Of a stretch of DNA of 50,939 bases, positions 42,342 through 49,464 are shown piece after piece (positions within the stretch are counted from its first letter, which is position 1; each line of letters opens with the position of its first letter). The stretch is from a bacterium (GTDB lineage Bacteria; UBP18; UBA7526). The translations under genes were made by a program, and so were the position numbers. The stretch lies in contig JAUWYL010000007.1 in NCBI GenBank assembly GCA_030615855.1, forward strand, positions 1-50,939. Direction: 5' to 3'. The notes beneath the pieces are model-generated. The model was not told the origin of the DNA, made no database searches, and saw nothing but the letters and a program-made list of their open reading frames with translations.

Positions 42342-43286
42342 TCATCCGTGCTTATGTTCCAGGACTTCTTCTGCTGCCTTTACGATATCGTTGGAATCGA
42401 GGTTAAACTCTTTGATTAGTTCCTCTGGTGTTCCCGACTCTCCAAACCTATCCTGAATGCCAATGAACCTCATGGGAACGGGATAGTTCTCCACCACTAC
42501 CTCTGCCACAGCACTCCCAAACCCTCCCATGATCTGATGTTCCTCACAGGCGATGATGGCTCCGGTCTCTTTAGCTGCCTTTATAATTGCCTCCTTATCA
42601 ATGGGCTTTACCGTATGAAGGTTAATTACTCTGGCACTTACTCCCTTCTTCTCTAACTTCTCTGCCGCCTTTAATGATTCACAGACCATGTAGCCACAGG
42701 CGATTAGAGAGACATCCTTTCCTTCTCTAAATGTTGCTGCTTTTCCGAGCTTGAAAGGGGTATCCTTTTTAGTAATTACTGGTATCTTCTCCCTTCCAAA
42801 TCGGATATAGGCCGGACCCTTAATCTCTGCGGCTAGCATAGTCGCCTTATAGGTCTCAATGGCATCGCAGGGAACGATGACCTTCATGTTGGGTAAAACT
42901 CTCATGAGAGTAATCTCCTCTAAGGCCTGGTGGGTAGCACCATCCGGGCCAACAGAAACCCCACCATGAGCCCCTCCGATCTTGACATTGAGGTTAGCAT
43001 AGCAGATGGTAGTCCTTATCTGATCCCAGGCCCTTCCAGCAACAAAGACTCCATAGGTTGAGACAAATGGTATCTTTCCTGTCAAGGATAGACCAGCAGC
43101 GGTATTGAGCATATCCTGCTCAGCAATCCCGATCTCGAAGAATCGATCGGGGAACTTCTCAGCAAACCATAATGTTCGGGTAGAATCGGTTAAGTCCGCA
43201 CCTAAGACAACCACTTTGGGATTGGTCTTTCCTAACTCAACTAATGCCTCTCCATAACCATCCCTCGTCGCTTTCATCTCTGTCAT
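42342..43286 (-). CDS. tkt: Transketolase C-terminal subunit
   Basis: A 315-residue chain equivalent to the pyrimidine-binding and C-terminal domains of transketolase. 'FEIGIAEQDMLNTAAGLS' has the cofactor Glu; 'GGAHGGVSVGPDGATHQALEEI' (in part) and 'RFGRE' are also family motifs. It pairs with the N-terminal chain just upstream; split transketolases are common in archaea and anaerobes. ATG at 43286 with AGGAGG nine bases upstream. It would move C2 units between pentose phosphates released from nucleosides. Confidence 0.93.
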   Translation of the reverse strand: MTEMKATRDGYGEALVELGKTNPKVVVLGADLTDSTRTLWFAEKFPDRFFEIGIAEQDMLNTAAGLSLTGKIPFVSTYGVFVAGRAWDQIRTTICYANLNVKIGGAHGGVSVGPDGATHQALEEITLMRVLPNMKVIVPCDAIETYKATMLAAEIKGPAYIRFGREKIPVITKKDTPFKLGKAATFREGKDVSLIACGYMVCESLKAAEKLEKKGVSARVINLHTVKPIDKEAIIKAAKETGAIIACEEHQIMGGFGSAVAEVVVENYPVPMRFIGIQDRFGESGTPEELIKEFNLDSNDIVKAAEEVLEHKHG

Positions 43287-43299
43287 CTTTCTAAACCTC

Positions 43300-43391
43300 C
43301 TTATAATCACAGATTAGCACAGATTAAAGGATACAGATTATCACAGATAAATCCGTGTGTATCAGTGTTGTTATCCGTGTCTATCCGTGTT
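43300..43391. repeat. CACAGATT / TCCGTG palindromic spacer
   Basis: ATCACAGATTAGCACAGATT and ATCACAGATAA on the left; ATCCGTGTGTATCAGTG and TATCCGTGTCTATCCGTG on the right. Confidence 0.65.
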
Positions 43392-44258
43392 CTAGGCTTC
43401 CGCTTCTTCCAACTGCTCTTTGGTCGGTTTCATATTTAGTTCCTTTAAGGCCAGTTCTATCTGCTCTCCCTTGGGTGCCACACCATGCCACTCTGCCTTA
43501 TCTTCCATGAAGGAGACCCCTTTCCCTTTTATGGTGTGGGCAATAATCATGGTGGGCTTCCCCTTTGTCCTCTCCGCCTCATCATAGGCATCCATCACTT
43601 CCTTTATACTATGGCCATCGATCTCGATGACATGCCAGCCGAAGGACGCCCACCTCTCCTTTACTGATTCTAATTTCATGACATCCTCAGTGAAGCCGTC
43701 TATCTGTAATCTATTCCGATCGATAATGGCGCAGAGGTTATCTAACTTATAATGGGACGCGGTCATGGCTGCCTCCCAGACCTGGCCCTCATCCGTCTCC
43801 CCATCTCCTAAGAGGCAGTAGACCCGATAATCCTTTCTATCCAACCTAGCACCTAAAGCGATGCCATTGGCGATGGATAGCCCCTGGCCTAAAGAGCCGC
43901 AGGAGGTCTCTAAGCCGGGAAGGTAGAGCATATGGGGATGTCCCTGCAACCGGGAATGTAACTTCCTCAAGGTCATTAATTCCTCTTTCGGGAAATAGCC
44001 ACATCTGGCCATAACGGTATATAGAGCGGGGCAGATATGCCCTTTGGAAAGGATGAACCTGTCCCTATCCGGCCAATCTGGCTTCTTGGGTTCGTGTCGC
44101 ATCTTATAATAATAAAGTCCGGTCAGTATCTCAACAGATGATAATGAGCCACCTGGATGGCCGCTCCCTGCTTCACCCAGCATCTTGATGATATCCTTTC
44201 TGATCTCCGTTGCCTCCTTCTCTAGTTTCTTAATATCCGGTCTCTTCTTTTCTTCCAT
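43392..44258 (-). CDS. tkt: Transketolase N-terminal subunit
   Basis: A 288-residue thiamine-diphosphate-binding chain. 'GSGHPGGSLSSVEIL', 'DRFILSKGHICPALY', 'CGSLGQGLS' and the ThDP motif 'GDGETDEGQVWEA' with closing 'DRNRLQIDG' are all present. Usual length for the split form. ATG at 44258 with AAGGAGG. The C-terminal chain follows after 105 bases. Confidence 0.94.
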   Translation of the reverse strand: MEEKKRPDIKKLEKEATEIRKDIIKMLGEAGSGHPGGSLSSVEILTGLYYYKMRHEPKKPDWPDRDRFILSKGHICPALYTVMARCGYFPKEELMTLRKLHSRLQGHPHMLYLPGLETSCGSLGQGLSIANGIALGARLDRKDYRVYCLLGDGETDEGQVWEAAMTASHYKLDNLCAIIDRNRLQIDGFTEDVMKLESVKERWASFGWHVIEIDGHSIKEVMDAYDEAERTKGKPTMIIAHTIKGKGVSFMEDKAEWHGVAPKGEQIELALKELNMKPTKEQLEEAEA

Positions 44259-44279
44259 AATTTAACCTCCTTATGCACG

Positions 44280-44412
44280 GATTAGTTTAAATTTAAAAAT
44301 CAAATATTAAAAATTAAAATTACATATTAAAATCCAAAATTTTAAACTTTGATTTGTCATTTTGCACTTTGATTTTTGCATTTTGCATTTAGTCATCGTG
44401 TCTATCCGTGTT
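44280..44412. repeat. Dispersed AT-rich element, copy 2 (inverted relative to 35 kb)
   Basis: Reverse-complement match to 35228-35354. AAATCAAATATTAAA words, ATTAAAATCCAAAATT, then TGCACTTTGATTTTTGC and GCATTTT units, ending TCTATCCGTGTT. The end overlaps the glutamate dehydrogenase stop. Confidence 0.85.
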
Positions 44413-45661
44413 ATGGATAGATTCCCCTTAACCTCGTGGCTTCTGCCACTCGAGAAACGGCTAACATATAAGCAGCAGTCCTCATATCCACCTTCTCCTG
44501 TTGATAAACCTTCAAGACATCCTGAAAACCCTTTACCATTACCTTCTCTAACTGAGCATTCACCTCTTCCTCTGTCCAGAAGTGGAACTGGAGGTCCTGC
44601 ATCCATTCAAAATAACTGACCGTCACTCCACCAGCATTGGCTAAAATATCGGGAATGACGAATATCTTATTCCTGGCCAGTATCTCATCCGCTCCAGGAG
44701 TAGTCGGCCCATTGGCCGCCTCAGCAATGATCTTAGCTTTGATTCTCTCTGCGTTCTCTTCTGTTATCTGATTCTCTAAAGCAGCGGGAACCAAAACATC
44801 ACATTTTAGTTCCAGAAGTTCGCTATTTGTGATTGCCTCTCCTTTCTCATACTCCTTCACCGAGCCGGTTCTACTCTTATATTCCGCGAGTTTAGCAGGA
44901 TCGAGGCCTTTCCTGTTATAGATTCCACCCCGGGAATCAGAAACAGCAATTATTTGGGCACCCTTTTCTCCTAAGATCCGGACTATTCCAGCACCGGCTG
45001 CACCATATCCCTGGACTGCTATGGTTGCCCCCTGGAGGTCCAGACCAAGGTATTGGAGAGCCTGTTGAACAGTGAATACCACTCCCCAGGAAGTAGCATC
45101 CTTCCTTCCTTTGGTACCGCCTAGGGCTAAAGGTTTCCCAGTCACTACCCCGGGAACAGTAAAGCCCTGAGCCATGGAATAGGTATCCATAATCCAGGAC
45201 ATAATCTGGGAATCGGTATAGACATCAGGAGCCGGAATGTCCTTCTCCGGGCCAATAATAACCGAAATCTCATAGGTAAATCTCCTGGTCAATCTTTCTA
45301 TCTCTCCCAAAGACATCTCTTTTGGGTTACACGTAACTCCACCTTTCGCGCCCCCGTAAGGAATACCCACCACGGCACACTTCCAGGTCATAGCCATGGC
45401 CAGGGCCTTTATCTCATCCAGGGTAACCGTGGGATGATACCTTATCCCCCCTTTTGACGGCCCCCTATCCACATTATGCTGTACCCGATAACCAGTGAAT
45501 ACCTCTAAGGAACCATCATCCATCTTTACTGGAATGGAGACGATGAGCTGCCTTTTGGGAAACTTAAGCTTCTTATGCAAACCAGGGTCGAGTTTGAGTT
45601 TTTCCGCTGCTCTATCCAGTAATTCCAGACCAATCTGAAAAGAACTGTGTTTCTCTGCCAT
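44411..45661 (-). CDS. gdhA: Glutamate dehydrogenase (Glu/Leu/Phe/Val family)
   Basis: A 416-residue dehydrogenase. Catalytic Lys lies in 'GIPYGGAKGGV', substrate residues in 'GPSKGGIRYHP', Rossmann loop 'VQGYGAAGAGIV'. 'DVYTDSQIMSWIMDTY' is typical of glutamate rather than leucine dehydrogenase. It could recycle 2-oxoglutarate for the beta-alanine transaminase and release NH3, producing NAD(P)H. Cofactor preference not decided. ATG with GGAGG upstream. It stands alone between word spacers. Confidence 0.93.
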   Translation of the reverse strand: MAEKHSSFQIGLELLDRAAEKLKLDPGLHKKLKFPKRQLIVSIPVKMDDGSLEVFTGYRVQHNVDRGPSKGGIRYHPTVTLDEIKALAMAMTWKCAVVGIPYGGAKGGVTCNPKEMSLGEIERLTRRFTYEISVIIGPEKDIPAPDVYTDSQIMSWIMDTYSMAQGFTVPGVVTGKPLALGGTKGRKDATSWGVVFTVQQALQYLGLDLQGATIAVQGYGAAGAGIVRILGEKGAQIIAVSDSRGGIYNRKGLDPAKLAEYKSRTGSVKEYEKGEAITNSELLELKCDVLVPAALENQITEENAERIKAKIIAEAANGPTTPGADEILARNKIFVIPDILANAGGVTVSYFEWMQDLQFHFWTEEEVNAQLEKVMVKGFQDVLKVYQQEKVDMRTAAYMLAVSRVAEATRLRGIYP

Positions 45662-45692
45662 TCCTATAAGCCTCCTCTCAAAACAATTCTGT

Positions 45693-45757
45693 AACCACGG
45701 ATTACACAGATTTTACGGATTATTTTTAAATCTGTCTAATCCGTCTAATCTGTGGTT
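45693..45757. repeat. Palindromic CACGGATT/AATCTGTG spacer
   Basis: AACCACGGATTACACAGATT on the left and TCTAATCCGTCTAATCTG then TGGTT on the right. The two 30-base arms match as reverse complements at about 24 of 30 positions. Confidence 0.75.
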
Positions 45758-46924
45758 TCATTGAAGTCTTAAATTCTTTATTCTTTTTACTGCTTCCTTT
45801 ATTCTTGATTTATCGACCGTTAAAGCCGCCCGGATATAGCCCTCACCAGATTTACCAAAACCGTTCCCCGGGGTCATGACGATTCCACACTTCTCCAGTA
45901 AGGTCTCGCAGAGCTTCGCTGAAGTATATTTCTCGGGTACCGGAATCCAAACATAGAAGGCCACCTTTGGCAGAGGAACATCCCAGCCCAGGCTATTCAA
46001 TCCATTTACTAAAATATCCCTTCTCTCCTTATAGGTAGCGACATTTTGAGCAATGCACTCCTGCGGGCCGGCCAAGGCCTCCATCCCGGCATACTGGATG
46101 GCCTGGAAAACCCCGGAATCGATATTGGTCTTTATACTCCCCAACCCGGCCAGGATATTACTATTACCCACCGCAAAGCCTATCCTCCAGCCGGTCATAT
46201 TATAGGTCTTGGACAAGGAGTGGAACTCTATTCCCACCTTTCTCGCTCCTGCTATTTCTAAGAAACTGGGCGGCTTATAACCTTCGTAGCCCAGCTCAGA
46301 GTAGGTGGCATCATGGCAGACGATAACATCATTCTCTTTAGCGAACTTGACCACTTTCTTGAAGAAGTCTTTATCTGCTACGGCAGAGATGGGATTATTG
46401 GGATAATTGATAAACATTAATTTTGCTTTTTTGGCAATCTTTCTATCAATGGCCCCCAAATCTGGTAGAAAATTATTCTCTCTCAATAAAGGCATGGAAT
46501 GAGGAATTCCACCAGCAAGAGTCACCCCTGCCCGATATACCGGATAGCCCGGATCGGGAATGAGGGTTAAGTCTCCCTCATTTATAAAAGCCAGAGGAAT
46601 GTGACCTATCCCCTCCTTGGCTCCAATGAGAGTAAGAACCTCTCTCTCTGGATCCAACTCGACATTAAATCTCTTTTTATACCAGGAGGCAACCGCTTTC
46701 CGGAATTTGAGCATTCCTTCATAAGTAGGGTATCTATGATTCTTAGGGTCCTTGGCTGCCCTATATAATGCCTCGATGATATGGTTTGGGGTAGGAAGGT
46801 CCGGATCCCCCACTCCAAAGTCAATGATATCCACACCTTTAGCAATTGCTTCCCTCTTCGCCCTATCGATCTGAGCAAAGAGATAAACGGGTAGTTTCTC
46901 TATTCTTTCTGCTCTTTTAATCAT
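45758..46924 (-). CDS. dapL: LL-diaminopimelate aminotransferase
   Basis: A 388-residue class I/II aminotransferase. 'DFGVGDPDLPTP', 'RYPTYEGMLKFRKAV', 'INYPNNPISAVA', 'HDATYSELGYEGYKPPSFLE' (about 20 residues) and the PLP Lys in 'HSLSKTYNMTGWRIGF' match DapL. It forms LL-diaminopimelate for lysine and cell wall synthesis. dapF lies about 2.5 kb upstream on the same strand, which supports the call over a generic aspartate aminotransferase. ATG preceded by GTGAGG seven bases away, within the word GCCGAACAAAGTGAGGC. Confidence 0.9.
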   Translation of the reverse strand: MIKRAERIEKLPVYLFAQIDRAKREAIAKGVDIIDFGVGDPDLPTPNHIIEALYRAAKDPKNHRYPTYEGMLKFRKAVASWYKKRFNVELDPEREVLTLIGAKEGIGHIPLAFINEGDLTLIPDPGYPVYRAGVTLAGGIPHSMPLLRENNFLPDLGAIDRKIAKKAKLMFINYPNNPISAVADKDFFKKVVKFAKENDVIVCHDATYSELGYEGYKPPSFLEIAGARKVGIEFHSLSKTYNMTGWRIGFAVGNSNILAGLGSIKTNIDSGVFQAIQYAGMEALAGPQECIAQNVATYKERRDILVNGLNSLGWDVPLPKVAFYVWIPVPEKYTSAKLCETLLEKCGIVMTPGNGFGKSGEGYIRAALTVDKSRIKEAVKRIKNLRLQ

Positions 46925-46944
46925 AGATAAGCCTCACTTTGTTC

Positions 46945-47035
46945 GGCAGAATAGGGATGCAGACAGATTTAAGCGGATTCAGACAGATAATTTATCCGTT
47001 TGCATCTGCGATAATCCGTTTGAATCCCTTCCTTT
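46945..47035. repeat. GGATTCAGACAG palindromic words
   Basis: CAGACAGATTTAAGCGGATTC and CAGACAGATAA on the left; TTATCCGTTTGCATCTGCG and TAATCCGTTTGAATCCC on the right. Confidence 0.65.
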
Positions 47036-47082
47036 ATGATTTATTCAAATTCTGATGTTGTAAAATGGCAGATAATGCTTTA

Positions 47083-47127
47083 GGTCAAGCGTAGTTGCCA
47101 GCCGTCGCGTGCAACGGCTTGTTAGAC
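47083..47127 (-). other. attC-like site, degenerate (end of cassette 3)
   Basis: On the minus strand GTCTAAC (RYYYAAC type, 47127-47121) overlaps the stop codon of the small membrane protein, as is common for cassettes. It is followed by AAGCCGTTGC and its partners GGCAAC and GCTT, an imperfect hairpin. The expected closing GTTRRRY is degenerate (CTTGACC, 47089-47083). Weaker than the other sites. Confidence 0.4.
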
Positions 47128-47358
47128 AACCAGAGTGAACCATGTAATCATAAGGATCCCAACGACCACGCCAAAAGCTCCTAGAAGGAGCCCGATCTTT
47201 CCGGCGCGAGTGGTTCTGGTCAAGAAGCCTGTGACGAGGGCAATCGCGCTGGCCGCGAGCGACCCCCAGAAAAGGCAGGCCGATTGGCCCCAACTCAAAA
47301 CGAACACAAAGTAACCTAATACTGCCAAGACCCCGAAGATAATCGAAACGGTGGACAT
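47122..47358 (-). CDS. Small membrane protein in cassette
   Basis: A 78-residue hydrophobic protein with three predicted membrane helices (about 4-23, 29-45, 51-76). Gly/Val-rich, ending 'ITWFTLVV', with the stop inside the attC-like GTCTAAC. I do not recognise a named family; it resembles short DUF-type inner-membrane proteins. ATG at 47358 has GGAGG nine bases upstream; a GTG one codon earlier is equally placed. It follows the lipoprotein after 63 bases and may share its transcript. Function unknown. Confidence 0.65.
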   Translation of the reverse strand: MSTVSIIFGVLAVLGYFVFVLSWGQSACLFWGSLAASAIALVTGFLTRTTRAGKIGLLLGAFGVVVGILMITWFTLVV

Positions 47359-47421
47359 CACATTACCTCCTCTCTAAACGAGTTCTTATTGAATTCCTTC
47401 GTCTTATTTTGTCACAAATTT

Positions 47422-47832
47422 TTACTTTTTCTTTTCAGTAATTGTCCATATTGCGCCCTCAGGTGGAATATCAGCAGTCCTGGTGACATAATTTTCAGGA
47501 TTTAATGTTTCCTCGGCCTTCAGGTTGTGCCATCCAGGGGTAACAAGATCGACGCATTGATCGCCTGGAGGCGCTGAACAGCTCTTCTCCCCATCAATAG
47601 ATAGCGTCAACCAGAATGAAGTTTTGTTTTTGAGAACAAATTCCGCGCTGGTCTTTGTCGTACACGCGGACTCACCAACTTCCTTTGCGCTTGTGGCTAG
47701 GGCTTCTTGTTTGCTCGTGCCAAGCTCCTCCTGAAGCAACACGGCTCCTTGTTCCCGCTTTGAACAGCCAAGGAATGATACTCCAACAGTCAGCATCATC
47801 AATACGGCAATAATCACTGTAGGTCTCTTCAT
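47422..47832 (-). CDS. Putative lipoprotein in cassette
   Basis: A 136-residue protein with a type II signal peptide: 'MKRPTVIIAVLMMLTVGVSFLGC', of which the lipobox is 'SFLGC' with the acylated Cys at residue 23. The mature part starts with a Lys/Gln-rich linker. A beta-like domain follows with three Cys ('ESACTTKTS', 'KSCSAPPGDQC') and 'FVLKNKTSFWLTLSIDG'. No family recognised. ATG has AAAGGAGGAGG upstream. It may be envelope anchored. Confidence 0.72.
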   Translation of the reverse strand: MKRPTVIIAVLMMLTVGVSFLGCSKREQGAVLLQEELGTSKQEALATSAKEVGESACTTKTSAEFVLKNKTSFWLTLSIDGEKSCSAPPGDQCVDLVTPGWHNLKAEETLNPENYVTRTADIPPEGAIWTITEKKK

Positions 47833-47872
47833 ACCTCCTCCTTTCCGTTGTGCTATTGTGCGTCGGTTGATT

Positions 47873-47976
47873 GCCCAACATAGGTTTATCTGTACTAATA
47901 AAATTACAATTACGGCTATTTCTACCCATTAAAATCCATACAAAAATAAGGGGTCAGGTGCAGCACGTTGTTATAT
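47873..47976 (-). other. Cassette junction, attC-like (end of cassette 2)
   Basis: Minus strand: ATATAAC (47976-47970) then AACGTGCTGCACC, an attC-like left half, and at the far end GTTGGGC (47879-47873), a perfect GTTRRRY. ATATAAC is the exact reverse complement of GTTATAT at the start of cassette 2 (48558-48552), as expected for one cassette. The right half is not complementary to the left, so the site looks rearranged. Confidence 0.45.
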
Positions 47977-48515
47977 ATTTAATTTTTTTCAATTGGTGCA
48001 ATTCGGTTTTTATAAATTCGGCGGCCTCAATATTAAACAAAACAACATTAAAACCAACTTGATTCAATGCGCTTTTGTACCGCAAACCATCATATTTTTG
48101 CTGCTTAAAAACCTCCGATAAATATTGTGTATGACAGTAATCCCATACAGGAAAATTTGGATCTGTAGGTTTGGCAAACGACTCATTAATTTTCTTCCAT
48201 ATATGGTTTTCAATCGAATGATCATCTATCTCCTTGGTCATATCAACTAATTTCACATGGTGGCCCCATTTCAGAAGCTTTATATGGAATTTTTTCCAAA
48301 ATATTGTCTTTGGAATAATCATTCCCTAATCTAGCTCTAAACAATGATATCCCTTTGCTTAAATTAATCTCCCTTTGCAAAGCAGATTTGATTAAAAAGG
48401 TTATGAAGTTATTTTCTTTTGCATTCAGTACGAATCTATTGGCCACTCGTCTTCGGATAACAAAACGTGCCCATGCATCTTTGTCATCAAAATTAAGTAG
48501 ATTGTTTTCAGACAT
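47954..48515 (-). pseudogene. RES-domain toxin, broken by internal deletion and frameshift
   Basis: Two frames together give a RES-family NAD+-degrading toxin. The first (48515 to 48243) has an N-terminal region and 'SLFRARLG' with 'ASEMGPP', the domain start. The second (from about 48285 to 47954) resumes with 'KLVDMTKEID', 'YLSEVFKQQKYDGLRY' and 'GFNVVLFN', the domain end. The central part, which normally carries 'GRxNPxGIPYLYL' and the catalytic Glu, is absent, perhaps 40-55 residues, and the frames are offset at about 48250. The gene cannot make an active toxin. No Xre/MbcA-type antitoxin is next to it. Confidence 0.7.
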
Positions 48516-48551
48516 TCGGTCTCTGCCCATTTTCATTGAACAATATTGTTG

Positions 48552-48606
48552 ATATAACATCCGAAATCAGTGGTGCCTTAGCGTTCGCTGGATTGAGTTG
48601 TTAGAC
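48552..48606 (-). other. attC-like site (end of cassette 1)
   Basis: A 55-base site on the minus strand. GTCTAAC (48606-48600) lies two bases after the stop of the HI0074-type gene, then AACTCAATCCAG, a loop, and CACTGATTTCGGAT before GTTATAT (48558-48552). The inner arms pair imperfectly, as attC sites do. GTCTAAC is the exact reverse complement of GTTAGAC at the start of cassette 1 (49318-49312). Confidence 0.6.
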
Positions 48607-48608
48607 AT

Positions 48609-49010
48609 TCATTTAGTAGAATATCGATTTATTAAAAAATCTAATGTTCTACGTAAAATAGGAAATGCCTTTTTTACGTCTTCATAGTTTCTCTCAGCAA
48701 GTTCTTCGTGAAGATAAAGATGAGATGTTGTATTACGCTGGTTGAGCATATCGAGCCAAACAGCTTCATCATGAAGCCAACCAATTCGAAATGATTCTTT
48801 CAGAGATTCTCGAGGCGTTTTAGTGTCAATGCCTTCATATTTAAGGGCGCGTTTTAGCGTTTTCCACATTAGTTCAATAACATATTCAAATCTGTGGATT
48901 GTTCCTTCAACTACAAGTTCTCGATCCTTAGGGATTTTTAAAGCATCTTCTAGTTTAATTATGGCTCTTTCAAGATTATTAAGGCTATCTTGCAATTTAC
49001 GAATGCTCAT
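48609..49010 (-). CDS. HI0074-type nucleotidyltransferase partner (HEPN-like)
   Basis: A 133-residue helical protein of the nucleotidyltransferase substrate-binding family (HI0074, TIGR01987). 'RFEYVIELMWKTLKRAL', 'TPRESLKESF', 'WLDMLNQRNTTSHLY' carry the family motifs, the last with an RNxxxH pattern like HEPN proteins. It pairs with the nucleotidyltransferase gene it overlaps. Such pairs are regarded as toxin-antitoxin modules. The ATG at 49010 has AAGGAG nine bases upstream; a TTG three codons earlier overlaps that site. Ends two bases before an attC-like site. Confidence 0.87.
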   Translation of the reverse strand: MSIRKLQDSLNNLERAIIKLEDALKIPKDRELVVEGTIHRFEYVIELMWKTLKRALKYEGIDTKTPRESLKESFRIGWLHDEAVWLDMLNQRNTTSHLYLHEELAERNYEDVKKAFPILRRTLDFLINRYSTK

Positions 49011-49335
49011 AAAGAACAACTCCTTGTTTTATAATACGATTTTTTAATGGTATTGGTGTAGAGTCCAGATGAACAAGACATATCCAATATAATGAACGTG
49101 CTCGATATGCTTTATCCCGCAGGTAAATTATATCACGTTTCGTAAGTCGTGAACCAGATATTGCTATATCGACATCTGCTCTATCGTCATTATCATTAAA
49201 TACTCGTGAACCAAATAATATTATTTTTGCTATTTTTTCATGATCGACGAGAATTTTTATAAATCGGTTGACTGACGAGGGCAACATAATTTTATTATTT
49301 TTTATTTTTATGTCTAACATAGGTTTATCTGTCAT
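48997..49335 (-). CDS. MNT-type minimal nucleotidyltransferase
   Basis: A 112-residue minimal nucleotidyltransferase. 'AKIILFGSRVFNDNDDRADVDIAISG' (in parts) carries GSR and the DxD metal pair. It usually acts with a HEPN/HI0074 partner, here the downstream overlapping gene. Two ATGs are possible: 49335 or 49320, the latter (ATGTTAGAC) spanning the proposed cassette crossover point. Conserved C-terminal 'YEHS' follows. Neither start has a strong ribosome-binding site. Confidence 0.85.
   Translation of the reverse strand: MTDKPMLDIKIKNNKIMLPSSVNRFIKILVDHEKIAKIILFGSRVFNDNDDRADVDIAISGSRLTKRDIIYLRDKAYRARSLYWICLVHLDSTPIPLKNRIIKQGVVLYEHS
49312..49332 (-). other. Cassette-array boundary, GTTRRRY core
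   Basis: GTTAGAC (49318-49312) opens cassette 1. The flank ACAGATAAACCTATGTT (49332-49316) is repeated exactly at 47893-47877, where it precedes the GTTGGGC that opens cassette 3. Confidence 0.5.
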
Positions 49336-49357
49336 CTTCGCTACGCTCAGCTAACTT

Positions 49358-49452
49358 CACAGATTAGCACGGATTGACTAAACTGATGAGCACGGATTTA
49401 GCGATGAGAATCAGTGCTAATCCGTATCTTTTAATCTGTGCCCATCCGTGTA
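49358..49452. repeat. 95-base dispersed palindromic element, copy B
   Basis: 92 of 95 bases match 19549-19643, no gaps. It lies between the cassette array and dapF. Differences are three point changes. Confidence 0.9.
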
Positions 49453-49464
49453 GTAATTCCTACG

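Noticed and set aside
47672-47929. Minus-strand frame overlapping the lipoprotein start
   Set aside because: It runs out of frame over the lipoprotein gene, which has a signal peptide and a strong ribosome-binding site.
10985-49452. CACGGATT-type repeats as a CRISPR array
   Set aside because: Words are 7-10 bases, degenerate, with no regular unique spacers, and are inverted around a centre; no cas gene is present.
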